Origin: Lactobacillus agrestimuris
GTDB taxonomy: Bacteria > Bacillota > Bacilli > Lactobacillales > Lactobacillaceae
DNA length: 64,000 bases
Direction: 5' to 3'
Assembly (NCBI RefSeq): GCF_943193025.1
Contig: NZ_CALPCQ010000008.1
Span: 23,508 to 87,507 of the forward strand
The position numbers and the translations under genes were made by a program. The notes beneath the pieces are model-generated. The model was not told where the DNA came from. It was given only the letters and a program-made list of their open reading frames with translations, and searched no databases. This document shows, piece by piece, positions 34,678 to 44,251 of this stretch (positions are counted from its first letter, which is position 1; every line of letters starts with the position of its first letter).

Positions 34678-35328
34678 CTATCTAAAATCTGCATGCAAGG
34701 CATAAATTGGATTACCCTTAGCCGCAAATTTTTGTTCATACTCAGTTTCTACATTTTTTTCAACAATTTCAGGTTTTTCATGGTGTAAATCTACACTGAC
34801 AAAGTCAAAGTGCATCCCAAAATTATTCATACTTTGAACAGAATATGAATAAAGTCCGGCATTATCAGTCTTAAATTCGATATGTCCGTCTTCTTTTAAC
34901 ACTGTCTTGTACTTTTCAAGAAATGACTTATAAGTCAAACGACGCTTTTCATGACGTGACTTTGGCCATGGATCACTGAAGTTAAGATAAATTGTATCAG
35001 TAGTATTTGCATCAAAGAAGCAATCAATATCAGCGGCATCTCCACGCAAAATTTGTAAATTATCTAACCCTTCTTCAAGTTTAGTACGTAAGATAATTCC
35101 TGCAGCGGTTGTTTGAAGTTCGAGCGCTACAAAGTTAATGTCAGGATTGTTTCTAGCCAAAGTTGTGATAAATCCACCCTTACCAGAACCAACTTCGATT
35201 CTAATTGGGTGATCGTTGCCAAAACGAGCCGCCCAATCAATTTTTACTTCAGGATTTGGATTTTGAAGCACACTTTCTGGATGTTCATCTACAAGCTTTA
35301 CAGCCCAAGGTTTGTTTCTTAATCTCAT
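34678..35328 (-). CDS. trmB: tRNA (guanine-N7)-methyltransferase TrmB
   Basis: A 216-residue SAM-dependent enzyme that forms m7G46 in tRNA. The start MRLRNKPWAVKLVDEHPE is characteristic. SAM-binding motif I reads IRIEVGSGKGGFITTLA, motif II LRGDAADID, and the catalytic block is LNFSDPWPKSRHEKRRL. The C-terminus has TEYEQKFAAKGNPIYAL. It follows the ecs genes by 12 bp and is probably on the same transcript. Confidence 0.96.
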   Translation of the reverse strand: MRLRNKPWAVKLVDEHPESVLQNPNPEVKIDWAARFGNDHPIRIEVGSGKGGFITTLARNNPDINFVALELQTTAAGIILRTKLEEGLDNLQILRGDAADIDCFFDANTTDTIYLNFSDPWPKSRHEKRRLTYKSFLEKYKTVLKEDGHIEFKTDNAGLYSYSVQSMNNFGMHFDFVSVDLHHEKPEIVEKNVETEYEQKFAAKGNPIYALHADFR

Positions 35329-35340
35329 TTATTTAATTCC

Positions 35341-36537
35341 TTATCTGATATTTTTATTATTTACTTTATAAGGTAAATAACCATAATTTGTCATCATTGT
35401 AAATATAAAAAGTACTGCAACTGCAATCAAAAGGTTGAAATTGATTGGCAAAACAATTAACCAAAAGACTGAAATCAAGAACCATTGCAAAATTAAAGCT
35501 AAGTTCAAGACTTTGATCAAATCTTTTGATCGCTTTTCTGTAACAATCGGATAAACTCGATACATAATATTTGAATCAAATTCACTAGCCATCGGTAACA
35601 ATTGGTAAACCGTCAGGAAAATCACCAATGCAGATAATCCTAATGCCCACCAAGTATCTTGTACAATCCAAGAAATCAAAATTGCAAAAATTGTCATTCT
35701 AACAAATAAATTTAAATATTCTGGATTTCTAAGAAGTGAACGACGATATAAAAATAAATTTGGATTTTCCTTAACCAATGATTTTGGTAAAAGAAAATCT
35801 AGATATTTTCTTCTCTTAATAGTCACCTGTTTTTCAGCAACATCAGTAAACATACTAAAGATAGAATAGATCCGATCTTTTCTGGCCTTTTCACTTTCAA
35901 CAGCGTATCGCCAATCAAAGATTTTTGGCTTCTTGTTAAAACCAGGTTCCATGAACACCGTCCATAAAACTGTAAAAACAAAGCCAATCAGTGGCATGTA
36001 AATACAAAGAAATGCAACCACTAAAGCAATAATTGAAGTCGCAAGATGACTGACATGAGAACCAAAATACAAATTTTTCTGTTCAACCTCAAGCATGCCA
36101 TATTTAATAAGCAACATTGAAATCACAATCAACACATATTGAGCTGCATTGTATCCAGCCTTGATTGTCGCAAATGGAAAGATGATCCCGGCAAGCAAGA
36201 TTTCAAGAATACAAGGCACAACCAAACTATAATTAAACATTGGTCTGAGATACTGCCCCATATTTTCATCTTGTGTAAACAAAAACTGCATATCAGCCTC
36301 TTGAATTAGAGTAACTAATCTTCCAACAAGAAGCGGTAACCATAAAATCACCGCGATTAACGGTTTATAGAAAACCAGATTGCTGGGCATAGTTTTCATT
36401 GCCTGAGCATACCAAAACATCAAAGCACCAAACAAGAAGATTAAGGCTAAGATAAAGAAATCATTAAAGACCAGCGTTAAATACTTTACTGATTGCTTTA
36501 AATTCTCATTTAGCCTCTTTTTAGCTAAATTACGCAT
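35341..36537 (-). CDS. ecsB: ABC transporter permease EcsB
   Basis: A polytopic membrane protein of about 398 residues with around nine hydrophobic segments, including FFILALIFLFGALMFWYA near the start and repeated W/L-rich helices to the end. It matches EcsB, partner of the EcsA ATPase. Ecs affects secretion, competence and intramembrane proteolysis in Bacillus, but the transported substrate is unsettled. I prefer the ATG at 36537, since AGAGG lies nine bases before it; the ATG at 36543 is only three bases from that site. The gene overlaps the end of ecsA by about 8 bases. Confidence 0.9.
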   Translation of the reverse strand: MRNLAKKRLNENLKQSVKYLTLVFNDFFILALIFLFGALMFWYAQAMKTMPSNLVFYKPLIAVILWLPLLVGRLVTLIQEADMQFLFTQDENMGQYLRPMFNYSLVVPCILEILLAGIIFPFATIKAGYNAAQYVLIVISMLLIKYGMLEVEQKNLYFGSHVSHLATSIIALVVAFLCIYMPLIGFVFTVLWTVFMEPGFNKKPKIFDWRYAVESEKARKDRIYSIFSMFTDVAEKQVTIKRRKYLDFLLPKSLVKENPNLFLYRRSLLRNPEYLNLFVRMTIFAILISWIVQDTWWALGLSALVIFLTVYQLLPMASEFDSNIMYRVYPIVTEKRSKDLIKVLNLALILQWFLISVFWLIVLPINFNLLIAVAVLFIFTMMTNYGYLPYKVNNKNIR

Positions 36538-37273
36538 TGCCATTATCCTCTCTATTCAAAGCTAGATATAACTTATCAAAAGGATCATCTGGAGCTAGGC
36601 CGTAATGACTTCTAATTTCAGCTAAATCGCCAATGATTTCAATCGTTCCATTATTTAAAACAGCATAGTTAGAAATTGCAAGTTGGGCATCAGCTAAAAC
36701 GTGGGTAGTCATCAATACCATTTTTTGATTTTTAATTGCTTCCTTAATCAAATCAATTAAGTTGGCAACAGCTAATGGATCAAGTCCAGTAAAAGGTTCA
36801 TCAATCACAAGCAAACTAGTATCTGCCAAAAATGCGGACACAATCATCACTTTTTGTCTCATACCTTTAGAAAAGTGAATCGGAAGCCAATCAAGCTTGT
36901 CGTCTAATCTAAACATTTTTAAAAGCTCGTGTGCTCTATTCCAGGCTTTATTTTCATCAAGGCCATAACTTAGCATTGTAAGCTCTAAATGCTCTTTAAG
37001 CGTTAATTCTGGATATAAAACCGGAGTTTCTGGAATATATGCGACTTGCTTTTTAAATTCAGTTGGCCGCATAAGTAGAGGAATATCATTCAAACTAATG
37101 CTCCCCTTTTGTGGTCTAAGTAAACCCAAAATATGTTTAATAGTTGTTGATTTACCTGCACCATTCAGTCCAATTAATCCAAGGGCTTCACCTGGTTTTA
37201 TTTTAAGGTTGATATCTTTAATTACTGGAACGCCAGTATAGCCTCCAGTTAAATGTTCAATTTTTAAACTCAT
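36530..37273 (-). CDS. ecsA: ABC transporter ATP-binding protein EcsA
   Basis: A 247-residue ABC ATPase. Walker A is GLIGLNGAGKSTTIKHILG, the Q-loop lies in VAYIPETPVLYPELTL, the signature appears as HFSKGMRQKVMIV (SKGM in place of LSGGQ), and Walker B is LLVIDEPFTGLDPLA, with the switch His in TTHVLADA. It is divergent from the HIT gene, and this hit-ecsA-ecsB layout with PrsA nearby is conserved in Firmicutes. Confidence 0.95.
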   Translation of the reverse strand: MSLKIEHLTGGYTGVPVIKDINLKIKPGEALGLIGLNGAGKSTTIKHILGLLRPQKGSISLNDIPLLMRPTEFKKQVAYIPETPVLYPELTLKEHLELTMLSYGLDENKAWNRAHELLKMFRLDDKLDWLPIHFSKGMRQKVMIVSAFLADTSLLVIDEPFTGLDPLAVANLIDLIKEAIKNQKMVLMTTHVLADAQLAISNYAVLNNGTIEIIGDLAEIRSHYGLAPDDPFDKLYLALNREDNGNA

Positions 37274-37361
37274 TTTTCCTACCTTTTTTACAGTAATTTA
37301 TCATTATTATGATAGCATGAATATTATAATGAACTAAAGAACTAGAATGTGAGGTTTTTTG

Positions 37362-37799
37362 ATGAAAAACGAAAATTTAGTTGAAGATTGCCTATTTTGC
37401 AAGATTATTCGCGGTGAAATCCCTAGTTATACTGTTTTTGAAAATGATGATGTTAAGGCATTTCTTGACATCTCACAAGTAAACCCTGGTCACACTTTAA
37501 TGATTCCAAAGAAACATGTCGTAAACCTTTTTGATTACACTAATGAAGATGCAAAAAAATATTTGCAATACATCCCTGAAATCGCTAATGCAATTAAAAA
37601 AGCTTTCCCTAATGTAACAGGAATGAACATTACTACTAATAATGGTGAAGTTGCCGGTCAGGTAGTTATGCATTCACACATTCACTTTATTCCTCGTTTT
37701 GAAGGTGATGGCCTCAAGCTTATGACTCGCAATAATGCAGATAACTATGATGAAGCCAAGTATCAAGAAGTTGCTGACAAAATAAAGAAACAATTTTAA
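37362..37799 (+). CDS. hit: HIT-family nucleotide-binding protein
   Basis: A 145-residue HIT protein, a small nucleotidyl hydrolase family acting on AMP-linked compounds. CLFCKIIRGEIPSYTVFEND is the usual start block with a CxxC pair, DISQVNPGHTLMIPKKH follows, and the catalytic histidine triad is HSHIHFIPR. ATG at 37362 follows TGAGG; the TTG before it is too near. The substrate is not known. It lies 9 bp upstream of the YtxH-like gene and diverges from ecsA. Confidence 0.94.
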   Translation: MKNENLVEDCLFCKIIRGEIPSYTVFENDDVKAFLDISQVNPGHTLMIPKKHVVNLFDYTNEDAKKYLQYIPEIANAIKKAFPNVTGMNITTNNGEVAGQVVMHSHIHFIPRFEGDGLKLMTRNNADNYDEAKYQEVADKIKKQF

Positions 37800-37808
37800 G
37801 GAGTTAAT

Positions 37809-38144
37809 ATGAAACGTTTCGGTTTAGGTGTAATTATCGGCACCGCTGCTGGTTTTGCCCTTTCTCTTTTAAAAGATGAAAACGGTAATCGCTTAGGCAA
37901 ACCACTTAAAGAAGATATTGATGAATTTCAAAAAGCGTCAGTCAATCTTGTTGACGGTTTAAACAAGGCAAAAAAAGCCAGTCAAGATTTAAATGCTGCT
38001 TTACCTGAAGCTGAAAAAGCAATCGAAGGTATTAGCGAAGATGTAAATACCTACCAAATTCACACAGAAAGAACTATTAAAAATTTACAAGCTGACGCTG
38101 AAGAAATTAGCAAAAAGTTTGAAAATGATACTAAGAAAGAATAA
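37809..38144 (+). CDS. YtxH-like small membrane-associated protein
   Basis: A 111-residue protein with an N-terminal hydrophobic glycine-rich stretch (MKRFGLGVIIGTAAGFALSLL) that can act as a membrane anchor. A helical, charged rest follows (FQKASVNLVDGLNKAKKASQ onwards) with coiled-coil character. It looks like the YtxH/YoxC group of envelope-associated stress proteins. No catalytic motif is visible. AAGGAG precedes the ATG. The gene sits between hit and prsA, a position also seen in other lactobacilli. Confidence 0.72.
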   Translation: MKRFGLGVIIGTAAGFALSLLKDENGNRLGKPLKEDIDEFQKASVNLVDGLNKAKKASQDLNAALPEAEKAIEGISEDVNTYQIHTERTIKNLQADAEEISKKFENDTKKE

Positions 38145-38203
38145 AGAAAATTTGATTTTTCTGTGAATTCTGAAAATTTGAAAAACTTTCAAGTAAAATT
38201 ATG

Positions 38204-38212
38204 TTATATTAA
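38204..38212 (+). promoter_or_regulatory. Predicted extended -10 promoter of prsA
   Basis: TGTTATATT is an extended -10 element (TG, one base, then TATATT); no clear -35 stands before it. It lies about 44 bp upstream of prsA. Confidence 0.45.
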
Positions 38213-38255
38213 TTGACAGTTACTTAATTTATTAAGGATGTGGAGAATTTAATTT

Positions 38256-39158
38256 ATGAAGAGTTATATGAAAAAAGCAGCCGCAGCACTTGCTGTAGCC
38301 GGAGTTGCTGTATCACTTGCAGCTTGTTCAAATGGCAATAATGCAACAGTTGTTTCTTACAAAGGTGGTAAGATTACTCAACAACAATATTACGATGAAA
38401 TGAAGAAGTCTCAAGCTGGTCAATCAACTTTAGCAAACATGATCATTAATCGTGCACTTGAAGAACAATACGGTAGTAAAGTTTCTCAAAAGGAAGTTGA
38501 CAAGCAATTCAACAATTACAAGAAACAATACGGTTCACAATTTAGTGCTGTTTTGCAACAAAATGGTATGACTCAATCAACTTTCAAGCAAAACATCAAG
38601 ACTAACCTTCTTTCAGAAGCAGCTTTGAAGGATATTAAGAAGATTTCTAAGAAGCAAGAAGAATCAGCTTGGAAGAATTACCAACCTAAGGTTAAAGTTC
38701 AACATATCTTAGTTGCAAAGAAGTCTACTGCTAATAATATTATTAAGCAATTAAAGGCTGGTAAGAGTTTTGCTAGTTTGGCTAAGAAGTACTCACTTGA
38801 TACTTCTACTAAGAACGATGCCGGTAAGTTACCAGCATTCGATTCAACTGATACCACTTTAGATTCATCATTCAAGAAAGCTTCATTCAAGCTTAAGACT
38901 GGTGAAATCACTGAAACTCCAGTTAAGTCACAATCTGGTTACCACGTAATTAAAATGATTGACCACCCAGCCAAGGGTACTTTCAAAGAACACAAGAAGG
39001 CTATCGATAATCAAATTTACGCATCAATGGCTCAAGATCAAGAAACTATGAGAAGTGTTATCTCTACTGTATTGAAGCGTGCTGATATTTCAATCAAGGA
39101 TAGCGACCTTAAGAATGTATTATCTTCATACATTTCAACTAATAATTTAAAGAATTAA
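38256..39158 (+). CDS. prsA: Foldase lipoprotein PrsA (parvulin peptidyl-prolyl isomerase)
   Basis: A 300-residue extracellular foldase held on the membrane by lipidated Cys24 (lipobox LAAC). It helps exported proteins, including penicillin-binding proteins, to fold after translocation. The N-terminal SurA-like helices (about 35-135) are followed by a parvulin domain (about 145-240) seen in VQHILVAKKSTAN, FASLAKKYSLDTSTKN and SQSGYHVIKMID. GGAG precedes the ATG by about ten bases. A 110-bp gap with an extended -10 (TGTTATATT) suggests its own promoter. It should matter for the many surface proteins encoded nearby. Confidence 0.95.
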   Translation: MKSYMKKAAAALAVAGVAVSLAACSNGNNATVVSYKGGKITQQQYYDEMKKSQAGQSTLANMIINRALEEQYGSKVSQKEVDKQFNNYKKQYGSQFSAVLQQNGMTQSTFKQNIKTNLLSEAALKDIKKISKKQEESAWKNYQPKVKVQHILVAKKSTANNIIKQLKAGKSFASLAKKYSLDTSTKNDAGKLPAFDSTDTTLDSSFKKASFKLKTGEITETPVKSQSGYHVIKMIDHPAKGTFKEHKKAIDNQIYASMAQDQETMRSVISTVLKRADISIKDSDLKNVLSSYISTNNLKN

Positions 39159-39169
39159 TTCTAATCATA

Positions 39170-39203
39170 AAAAAGATCGAGTTTAAAAACTCGATTTTTT
39201 TTT
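39170..39203. terminator. Bidirectional terminator between prsA and yhaM
   Basis: ATCGAGTTT and AAACTCGAT form a hairpin with A and T runs on both sides. It serves converging transcripts. Confidence 0.88.
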
Positions 39204-40179
39204 ACTCTAATTTTTTTGAATTGTCTAAGGCTGCATCTTCTTTAGGACGATAATATCTTTTACCATCTTGGCTAAATAAAGGTTCTGTGAAAGTACCTGG
39301 CTTAGTATGTTGAAGTGCATTAGTAATTGCATAAACTGCAGCATCCATATCATCAATTCGATGAAGAATTTCTGCTTCAAGAAGTTGAGGCAAACGTGGG
39401 GATGCATACTCATATTTTCCATGATGAGACAAAACCATGTGACGAAGAAGTAATAAATCTTCTGAGGCCAAATCCAGCTTTAATTCTTGTGCTGCCATCA
39501 TAATTTGTTCATCAATTAATACTAAGTGTCCAACTAAATTTCCTTCAGCGGTATATTGAGTTGCAATTGGACCACTCATCTCTAGGACCTTCCCCATATC
39601 ATGCAAAATACATCCAGCATAAAGAAGTGAACGATTAATCTGCGAATAATTATCGGCAATCCCTTTTGTATCTCTCAACATTGAAAGCGTATGGAAAGCA
39701 AGTCCACCTTGAACAGCATGGTGATTACTCTTTCCCGCAGGGTAATTAAAGAATCTGTCATTCCATTTTTTTAATAAAAATCTGACAATTCGATTCCAAG
39801 TTGGATTCAGAATTTCAAAAACATATTTATTGATTTCTTCTGCCATGTCATCCTTTTTCTCGGGTGCAGACTTTACAAATTGACTCAAATCATAGCCTTC
39901 ATCTGGCCCAACAACTCTCATCGAATAGATTTTAATCTGTGGACGACCTTGATATTCTTCTCGTTTTCCATTAACTTCAACGATTGAACCAGCACTAAAC
40001 ATCTGTGCATCAGATTCAGCAGCATCCCAATAATTACCACGAATTTCTCCTGAACCATCGCTAAATTGTAAAACTAAGAATAATTTATCATTTTTTGTAT
40101 GGCGTAGTTGTGAACTTTTAATCATTAAGACTAAATCAAATTCTTCGCCATCGTTATAATCTAGTAATCGCTTAAGCAT
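39202..40179 (-). CDS. yhaM: 3'-5' exoribonuclease YhaM
   Basis: A 325-residue enzyme of RNA decay that also acts on single-stranded DNA. It combines an N-terminal OB-type nucleic acid domain (FLVLQFSDGSGEIRGNYWDA) with an HD hydrolase domain (HAVQGGLAFHTLSMLRD, CILHDMGKVLEMSGP and LRHMVLSHHGKYEY), which holds the metal-binding His/Asp set. The ATG at 40179 follows AAAGGAAA; one in-frame TTG before it was dropped. It overlaps the end of yhaN by 8 bases. Confidence 0.95.
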   Translation of the reverse strand: MLKRLLDYNDGEEFDLVLMIKSSQLRHTKNDKLFLVLQFSDGSGEIRGNYWDAAESDAQMFSAGSIVEVNGKREEYQGRPQIKIYSMRVVGPDEGYDLSQFVKSAPEKKDDMAEEINKYVFEILNPTWNRIVRFLLKKWNDRFFNYPAGKSNHHAVQGGLAFHTLSMLRDTKGIADNYSQINRSLLYAGCILHDMGKVLEMSGPIATQYTAEGNLVGHLVLIDEQIMMAAQELKLDLASEDLLLLRHMVLSHHGKYEYASPRLPQLLEAEILHRIDDMDAAVYAITNALQHTKPGTFTEPLFSQDGKRYYRPKEDAALDNSKKLE

Positions 40180-42679
40180 CAAGATTTCCTTTCGTAAACG
40201 TTAATGGCAAAATATCCATTTGCTTAATTAAACTATTTTGTGCAGTAAATATTAAAACTTGGTTATTCTCACTAATCTTTCTCAGTAGCTCTTCAATATA
40301 TTCTACTCTTTGATCATCGAAGTTTACGAATGAATCATCGATTAAAATTGGTAAATTGATTTTATCTTTAATCTGCTCCACAAAGGCTAATTTTAAAGCA
40401 AAATATAATTGCTCAGCTGTACCACGTGATAAATATTTAACATCTCGTTTCTTACCATCAGCTCTAATTACTGTAATTTTCTTATCTAACGCAAGATCAG
40501 TATATCGTCCACCTGTTAACAGCTTAAAATATTCTTTTGCTGCAGCAAGCATCTTAGGGAATCTCTCATTAGACGCAATATCTAAGGCACGATTAATCCA
40601 TTTGCTGGCCAAAAGATTAGCTAAATATTCTTTACTTGCATTTTCAAATTTAGTTTCGAGATTTGCCAATTCTTGTCTTGCTTTGAAGACAGCAGTTGAA
40701 TCAGACAGATTATTCATTTTCACTTGAATTTCTGCAAGTTGAGCTTGTTCATCCGAAATTATTTTTTGAAGATCAGATATTTCTCCCTCTAATTTCATTT
40801 TAGCTAACTTCTTATTATCTGAGTTAGAATTAAACTTTTCTAATTCTGTCAGTTGGTCTTTCAGGCTTGCTTTCAAAGCATCAATTCTTGTTTTCAAATC
40901 AGCTTGTTTTAAAGATTCTTGATATTGCTGATCAAAATCAGACATATCCTTTAAATTATCTTTTGCAAAAATTGCTTTCAACTCTAAATTTAATTCCTTT
41001 TGCTTCTGCTTTTGACTTGAAAGATCAGCTTGAAGAGTTTGTTTACGATCATTTAAGTGACGCTGCTTATCAACGATATTATCAATTACATTAATTGCAT
41101 TTAAGACACTGTCAAAATCAGACGAGATTTGCTTTTTCAGCGTGTTTTCAACCTTTGTGGTAAATCCTTGTAAATTCAAATTTAAATCGGCTATCTGGTC
41201 ATTATTGGTCTTAATTGCGCTTTCTTTCAATTGATACTGACTCAATTGAATAAGTAAATCTTTTAAATTTACTTTTTGAGGATCAAAACCATATTTTTGG
41301 ATAAACAGCTGATACTTTTCTGCCCTTTTCTTATTCTGAATAGCGAGTTCATTTCTTGCTTGATCAGATTTACTTTTTTGTGTAAGTCCATAAATCAGCA
41401 GAGCTATTCCACCAACAATTACTGCTACCCCAGGAACAATACTTGAAAATGCCCAAACAAATCCAATTACTAAAGCGATTATTCCAGATATTGTCCAAAT
41501 TTTAGTTGTATTTTCAGCTGGTTCTATAAATTCTGAACTTACTTCTTGAGGCAAGTTATCATAATCATTTTGTAACTGTTTAATTTGTTCTGAATTCAAA
41601 TCAATTAATTTTGATAGTTCCGGATTCAGCGCTAAAATTTGTTGTTTCTCGCTTTCAAATTGCTGAGCCTTTTGCAAACAAGCTTGATATTCACTCTGCC
41701 ACTGTAATACATTTGCACGCTTTTGCACCAATTCTCTGGCAACAGTAAAATCCATGTCCACAGAAGCGTTTAATTGTTCAAGTTGATTTTGCAAACTATC
41801 TATACTTTCAGCCAAATTTTTGATTTGAGCAAGCAAACTTTGTGCATTTTGATAATCTTCTTTATCAAAATTTACTTCCTTTTGCTGAGCTTCCAACTTC
41901 TTCAGTGTCTGATAATTTTCTAATTGTTTTTGAAGATCTTGATATTCATGGAGTTTATCATTAAGTTTTTTAAGCTTCGAATCATTCTCATCGAGTTCTT
42001 TTTTATATGATTTATATTCTTGTTCAAGTTCTTCGTAATCTTGATACTGATTCTCTACCTGAATTAAATTTTCACGCTGATCTAAAATTTCTTTTAATAA
42101 CCGATTTACTTCTGGTTTCTTACCTGTCTTTTTAAAAAGAGTGCTGGCATTTTTTTCAAAAGAATCACGAATTTCTAGAAGTTTGCTTGAATCCGCCGCA
42201 CCAAGATAATAAATTCGTTCTAGCAAATCTGTCTGGCTTAAGCTGGACACTTGCCCAAGCATATCTTGATTAAAAATAAAGCTATCAGCATAAAATTCAC
42301 CATTAATATTTTGAATCTGATCAAAAAATAGACTTTCAGGTACAAGCTGACCATCTTTTTTAACAGTTAAAATACCACGCTTAGTCTTATCCCCCTTAGC
42401 CCATAATCTTTCAAGTTCAAAAGTTGATCCTTCTTTATATTCGAAAAATAATGATCCACCCATTGGCGAAACATGAGCAAGAGGAGTGTAATCCTCAAAA
42501 AAAGGTGAAGAACTTGATCTTAAATAAAAGCCAAACATTACTTGTTTAATAAAAGCTACTGTTGTACTTTTTCCGGCCTCATTTTTTCCAAAGAATAAAT
42601 TTAAATTATCACTAGGCAAATCAAATTCTAAATTTGAGAGTTGACCAAAGTTAATAATTTTAATTTTCTTAAGTCTCAT
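40172..42679 (-). CDS. yhaN: SbcC/Rad50-like AAA ATPase YhaN
   Basis: An 835-residue SMC-like ATPase. Walker A is LNLFFGKNEAGKSTTVAFI at the N-terminus. Two long coiled coils (about 170-370 and 470-690) surround a hydrophobic pair of segments near 395-440 (GIIALVIGFVWAFSSIVPGV), which could be membrane-embedded and is a known trait of YhaN. The C-terminal part has the ABC signature region YLSRGTAEQLYFALKLAF and Walker B LPILIDDSFVNFDD. It overlaps yhaO by 11 bases, so the two are translationally coupled. A Rad50/Mre11-like DNA-end processing role is inferred from architecture. Confidence 0.92.
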   Translation of the reverse strand: MRLKKIKIINFGQLSNLEFDLPSDNLNLFFGKNEAGKSTTVAFIKQVMFGFYLRSSSSPFFEDYTPLAHVSPMGGSLFFEYKEGSTFELERLWAKGDKTKRGILTVKKDGQLVPESLFFDQIQNINGEFYADSFIFNQDMLGQVSSLSQTDLLERIYYLGAADSSKLLEIRDSFEKNASTLFKKTGKKPEVNRLLKEILDQRENLIQVENQYQDYEELEQEYKSYKKELDENDSKLKKLNDKLHEYQDLQKQLENYQTLKKLEAQQKEVNFDKEDYQNAQSLLAQIKNLAESIDSLQNQLEQLNASVDMDFTVARELVQKRANVLQWQSEYQACLQKAQQFESEKQQILALNPELSKLIDLNSEQIKQLQNDYDNLPQEVSSEFIEPAENTTKIWTISGIIALVIGFVWAFSSIVPGVAVIVGGIALLIYGLTQKSKSDQARNELAIQNKKRAEKYQLFIQKYGFDPQKVNLKDLLIQLSQYQLKESAIKTNNDQIADLNLNLQGFTTKVENTLKKQISSDFDSVLNAINVIDNIVDKQRHLNDRKQTLQADLSSQKQKQKELNLELKAIFAKDNLKDMSDFDQQYQESLKQADLKTRIDALKASLKDQLTELEKFNSNSDNKKLAKMKLEGEISDLQKIISDEQAQLAEIQVKMNNLSDSTAVFKARQELANLETKFENASKEYLANLLASKWINRALDIASNERFPKMLAAAKEYFKLLTGGRYTDLALDKKITVIRADGKKRDVKYLSRGTAEQLYFALKLAFVEQIKDKINLPILIDDSFVNFDDQRVEYIEELLRKISENNQVLIFTAQNSLIKQMDILPLTFTKGNLDA

Positions 42680-43877
42680 CTATTATTCCCTTCAATTCAT
42701 TGCCCATTTTTACCTTCGCCAAATTTTCAACTTCCTTCAGAAAGTCAGAATCATTAGCGAATTTTTCAGCAAGCCGATCCTTTTTTTGCCAATCTTTACT
42801 AAACTTACCAAATTCATTTACAGAAAAAACTTCATTGAAAGCTTGGTCAAAAGCAGCTTGATCACTACTATTTAAGCTCAATTTACTACTAATTTTCAAA
42901 CGGACATTCACTAGCTGTGAATTATTTTCAAGTTGCATTGAAATATTTTGCCAAAAATCTGTATCTTGAACTAATTCCAATTCTTCTTCTGTTAACAATT
43001 GAGCACCATTAATTTGCAAGCTGAAATATGTTGTTTGTGTTGCTTTTAAATTTTGCAAAATTAAATCAGATAAGTCTGACTTACTTAATTCATGATTCAA
43101 AATTAGTTCTTGGCTTTTCCAAACTATTGGGCCAGTCTTTTTAAATTCAAGCTTAACCTGATTACTATTCTCATCTATTATCCCAAGATAGCATCCCTTT
43201 TCGCCTAATTCATTAATATGGCGCCCTTGAATATTACCTGGATAAACAATCCAAGGATTTTCACTAACATTTTGTCTTAAGTGAATATGACCTAAAGCAA
43301 AATAATTGTAATTTAATTCCTTAATATCTTTTACCTCAAATGGAGCATAAACATCATGAGCTGCCTGGTCAGTCTTTTCCTGAGCATGCATTATTCCAAT
43401 GGTAAAGTTAGAAGATTTCTGAGGAAATTCAGCAATTTTGTCAGTTAAAATATGATTATTTAAATAAGAAAATCCAATCACATCATATTTAAACCCTGAT
43501 TTAGTGGTGAATGAAGCTGATTCTACTTTTTCGTTCGGTCCCAGTAATTTAAAATATGGACTTTGATTAACCAATAAATCTTTTTCACTCATATGATCAT
43601 GATTTCCAAAAATCATAACTACTTGAATCTCAGCATCGGTTAATCTTTTAATTTCTTTGGCAAAAAATAGCTGACTACGAGGACTAGGATGATTACTATC
43701 AAATGTATCACCAGCAATTAAAACCAAGTCTACTTGTTCATTTAATGCAATATCAACTATTTTACTTAAAGATTGATCAGTTGAACTGGCTATTTGATTA
43801 AATGCATTAGATGGCAAAAAAGATAGCCCACGAAAAGGACTATCTAAGTGCGCATCAGCAAAATGAATAAATTTCAT
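42669..43877 (-). CDS. yhaO: Mre11/SbcD-like nuclease YhaO
   Basis: A 402-residue calcineurin-like phosphoesterase. The metal-binding motifs follow in order: HFADAHLDSPF, LVLIAGDTFDSNHPS, MIFGNHDHMSE, IGIMHAQEK and ALGHIHLRQ. This is the nuclease partner of YhaN. The two genes overlap, and yhaM overlaps yhaN, so a nuclease-ATPase-exonuclease set is made from one transcript. The ATG at 43877 is well placed after TAGGTAAT. Confidence 0.94.
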   Translation of the reverse strand: MKFIHFADAHLDSPFRGLSFLPSNAFNQIASSTDQSLSKIVDIALNEQVDLVLIAGDTFDSNHPSPRSQLFFAKEIKRLTDAEIQVVMIFGNHDHMSEKDLLVNQSPYFKLLGPNEKVESASFTTKSGFKYDVIGFSYLNNHILTDKIAEFPQKSSNFTIGIMHAQEKTDQAAHDVYAPFEVKDIKELNYNYFALGHIHLRQNVSENPWIVYPGNIQGRHINELGEKGCYLGIIDENSNQVKLEFKKTGPIVWKSQELILNHELSKSDLSDLILQNLKATQTTYFSLQINGAQLLTEEELELVQDTDFWQNISMQLENNSQLVNVRLKISSKLSLNSSDQAAFDQAFNEVFSVNEFGKFSKDWQKKDRLAEKFANDSDFLKEVENLAKVKMGNELKGIIDET

Positions 43878-43886
43878 ATTACCTAC

Positions 43887-44237
43887 TTATTTTCTAAGAT
43901 CTGTGTAAAGATCATTAATTGGATTGGTGAAAGTCTTTTGTACGTCATCAATTAACTTGTAAAGACCTTGTTCTGCAGTCAAAAGTTTTACAATATTTTC
44001 GTCCTTTTGAACCTTTTCACTTAATTCTTTATATTCTTTTTGAATCTCTTCAGACAAAGGTTGGCCTGCTTGTTGTGCAGTCATAATTTGAGTTTGGATT
44101 TGATCCATCTTCTTAAACATTGCTGCACTTTCTTCATTTTCGTGAATATCTTTAACTGCATTTTGCAATTCTACATATTCAGGTGTTTTCTTTAGATCTT
44201 CTGCTAATTGATTAGCTGAATCATAAATATTTACCAT
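43887..44237 (-). CDS. YlbF/YheA (DUF964) family protein
   Basis: A 116-residue, all-helical protein of the YlbF/YmcA/YheA family, seen from IYDSANQLAEDLKKTPEYVEL, quoted here in part, and the MTAQQAGQPLSEEIQKEY loop. In B. subtilis YlbF, YmcA and YaaT form a complex that directs RNase Y; YheA is the closest type by gene context next to yhaMNO. No catalytic residues are expected. AGGAGGAAG lies upstream of the ATG. It follows the penicillin-binding protein gene by 14 bp. Confidence 0.88.
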   Translation of the reverse strand: MVNIYDSANQLAEDLKKTPEYVELQNAVKDIHENEESAAMFKKMDQIQTQIMTAQQAGQPLSEEIQKEYKELSEKVQKDENIVKLLTAEQGLYKLIDDVQKTFTNPINDLYTDLRK

Positions 44238-44251
44238 AGTTAATCTTCCTC

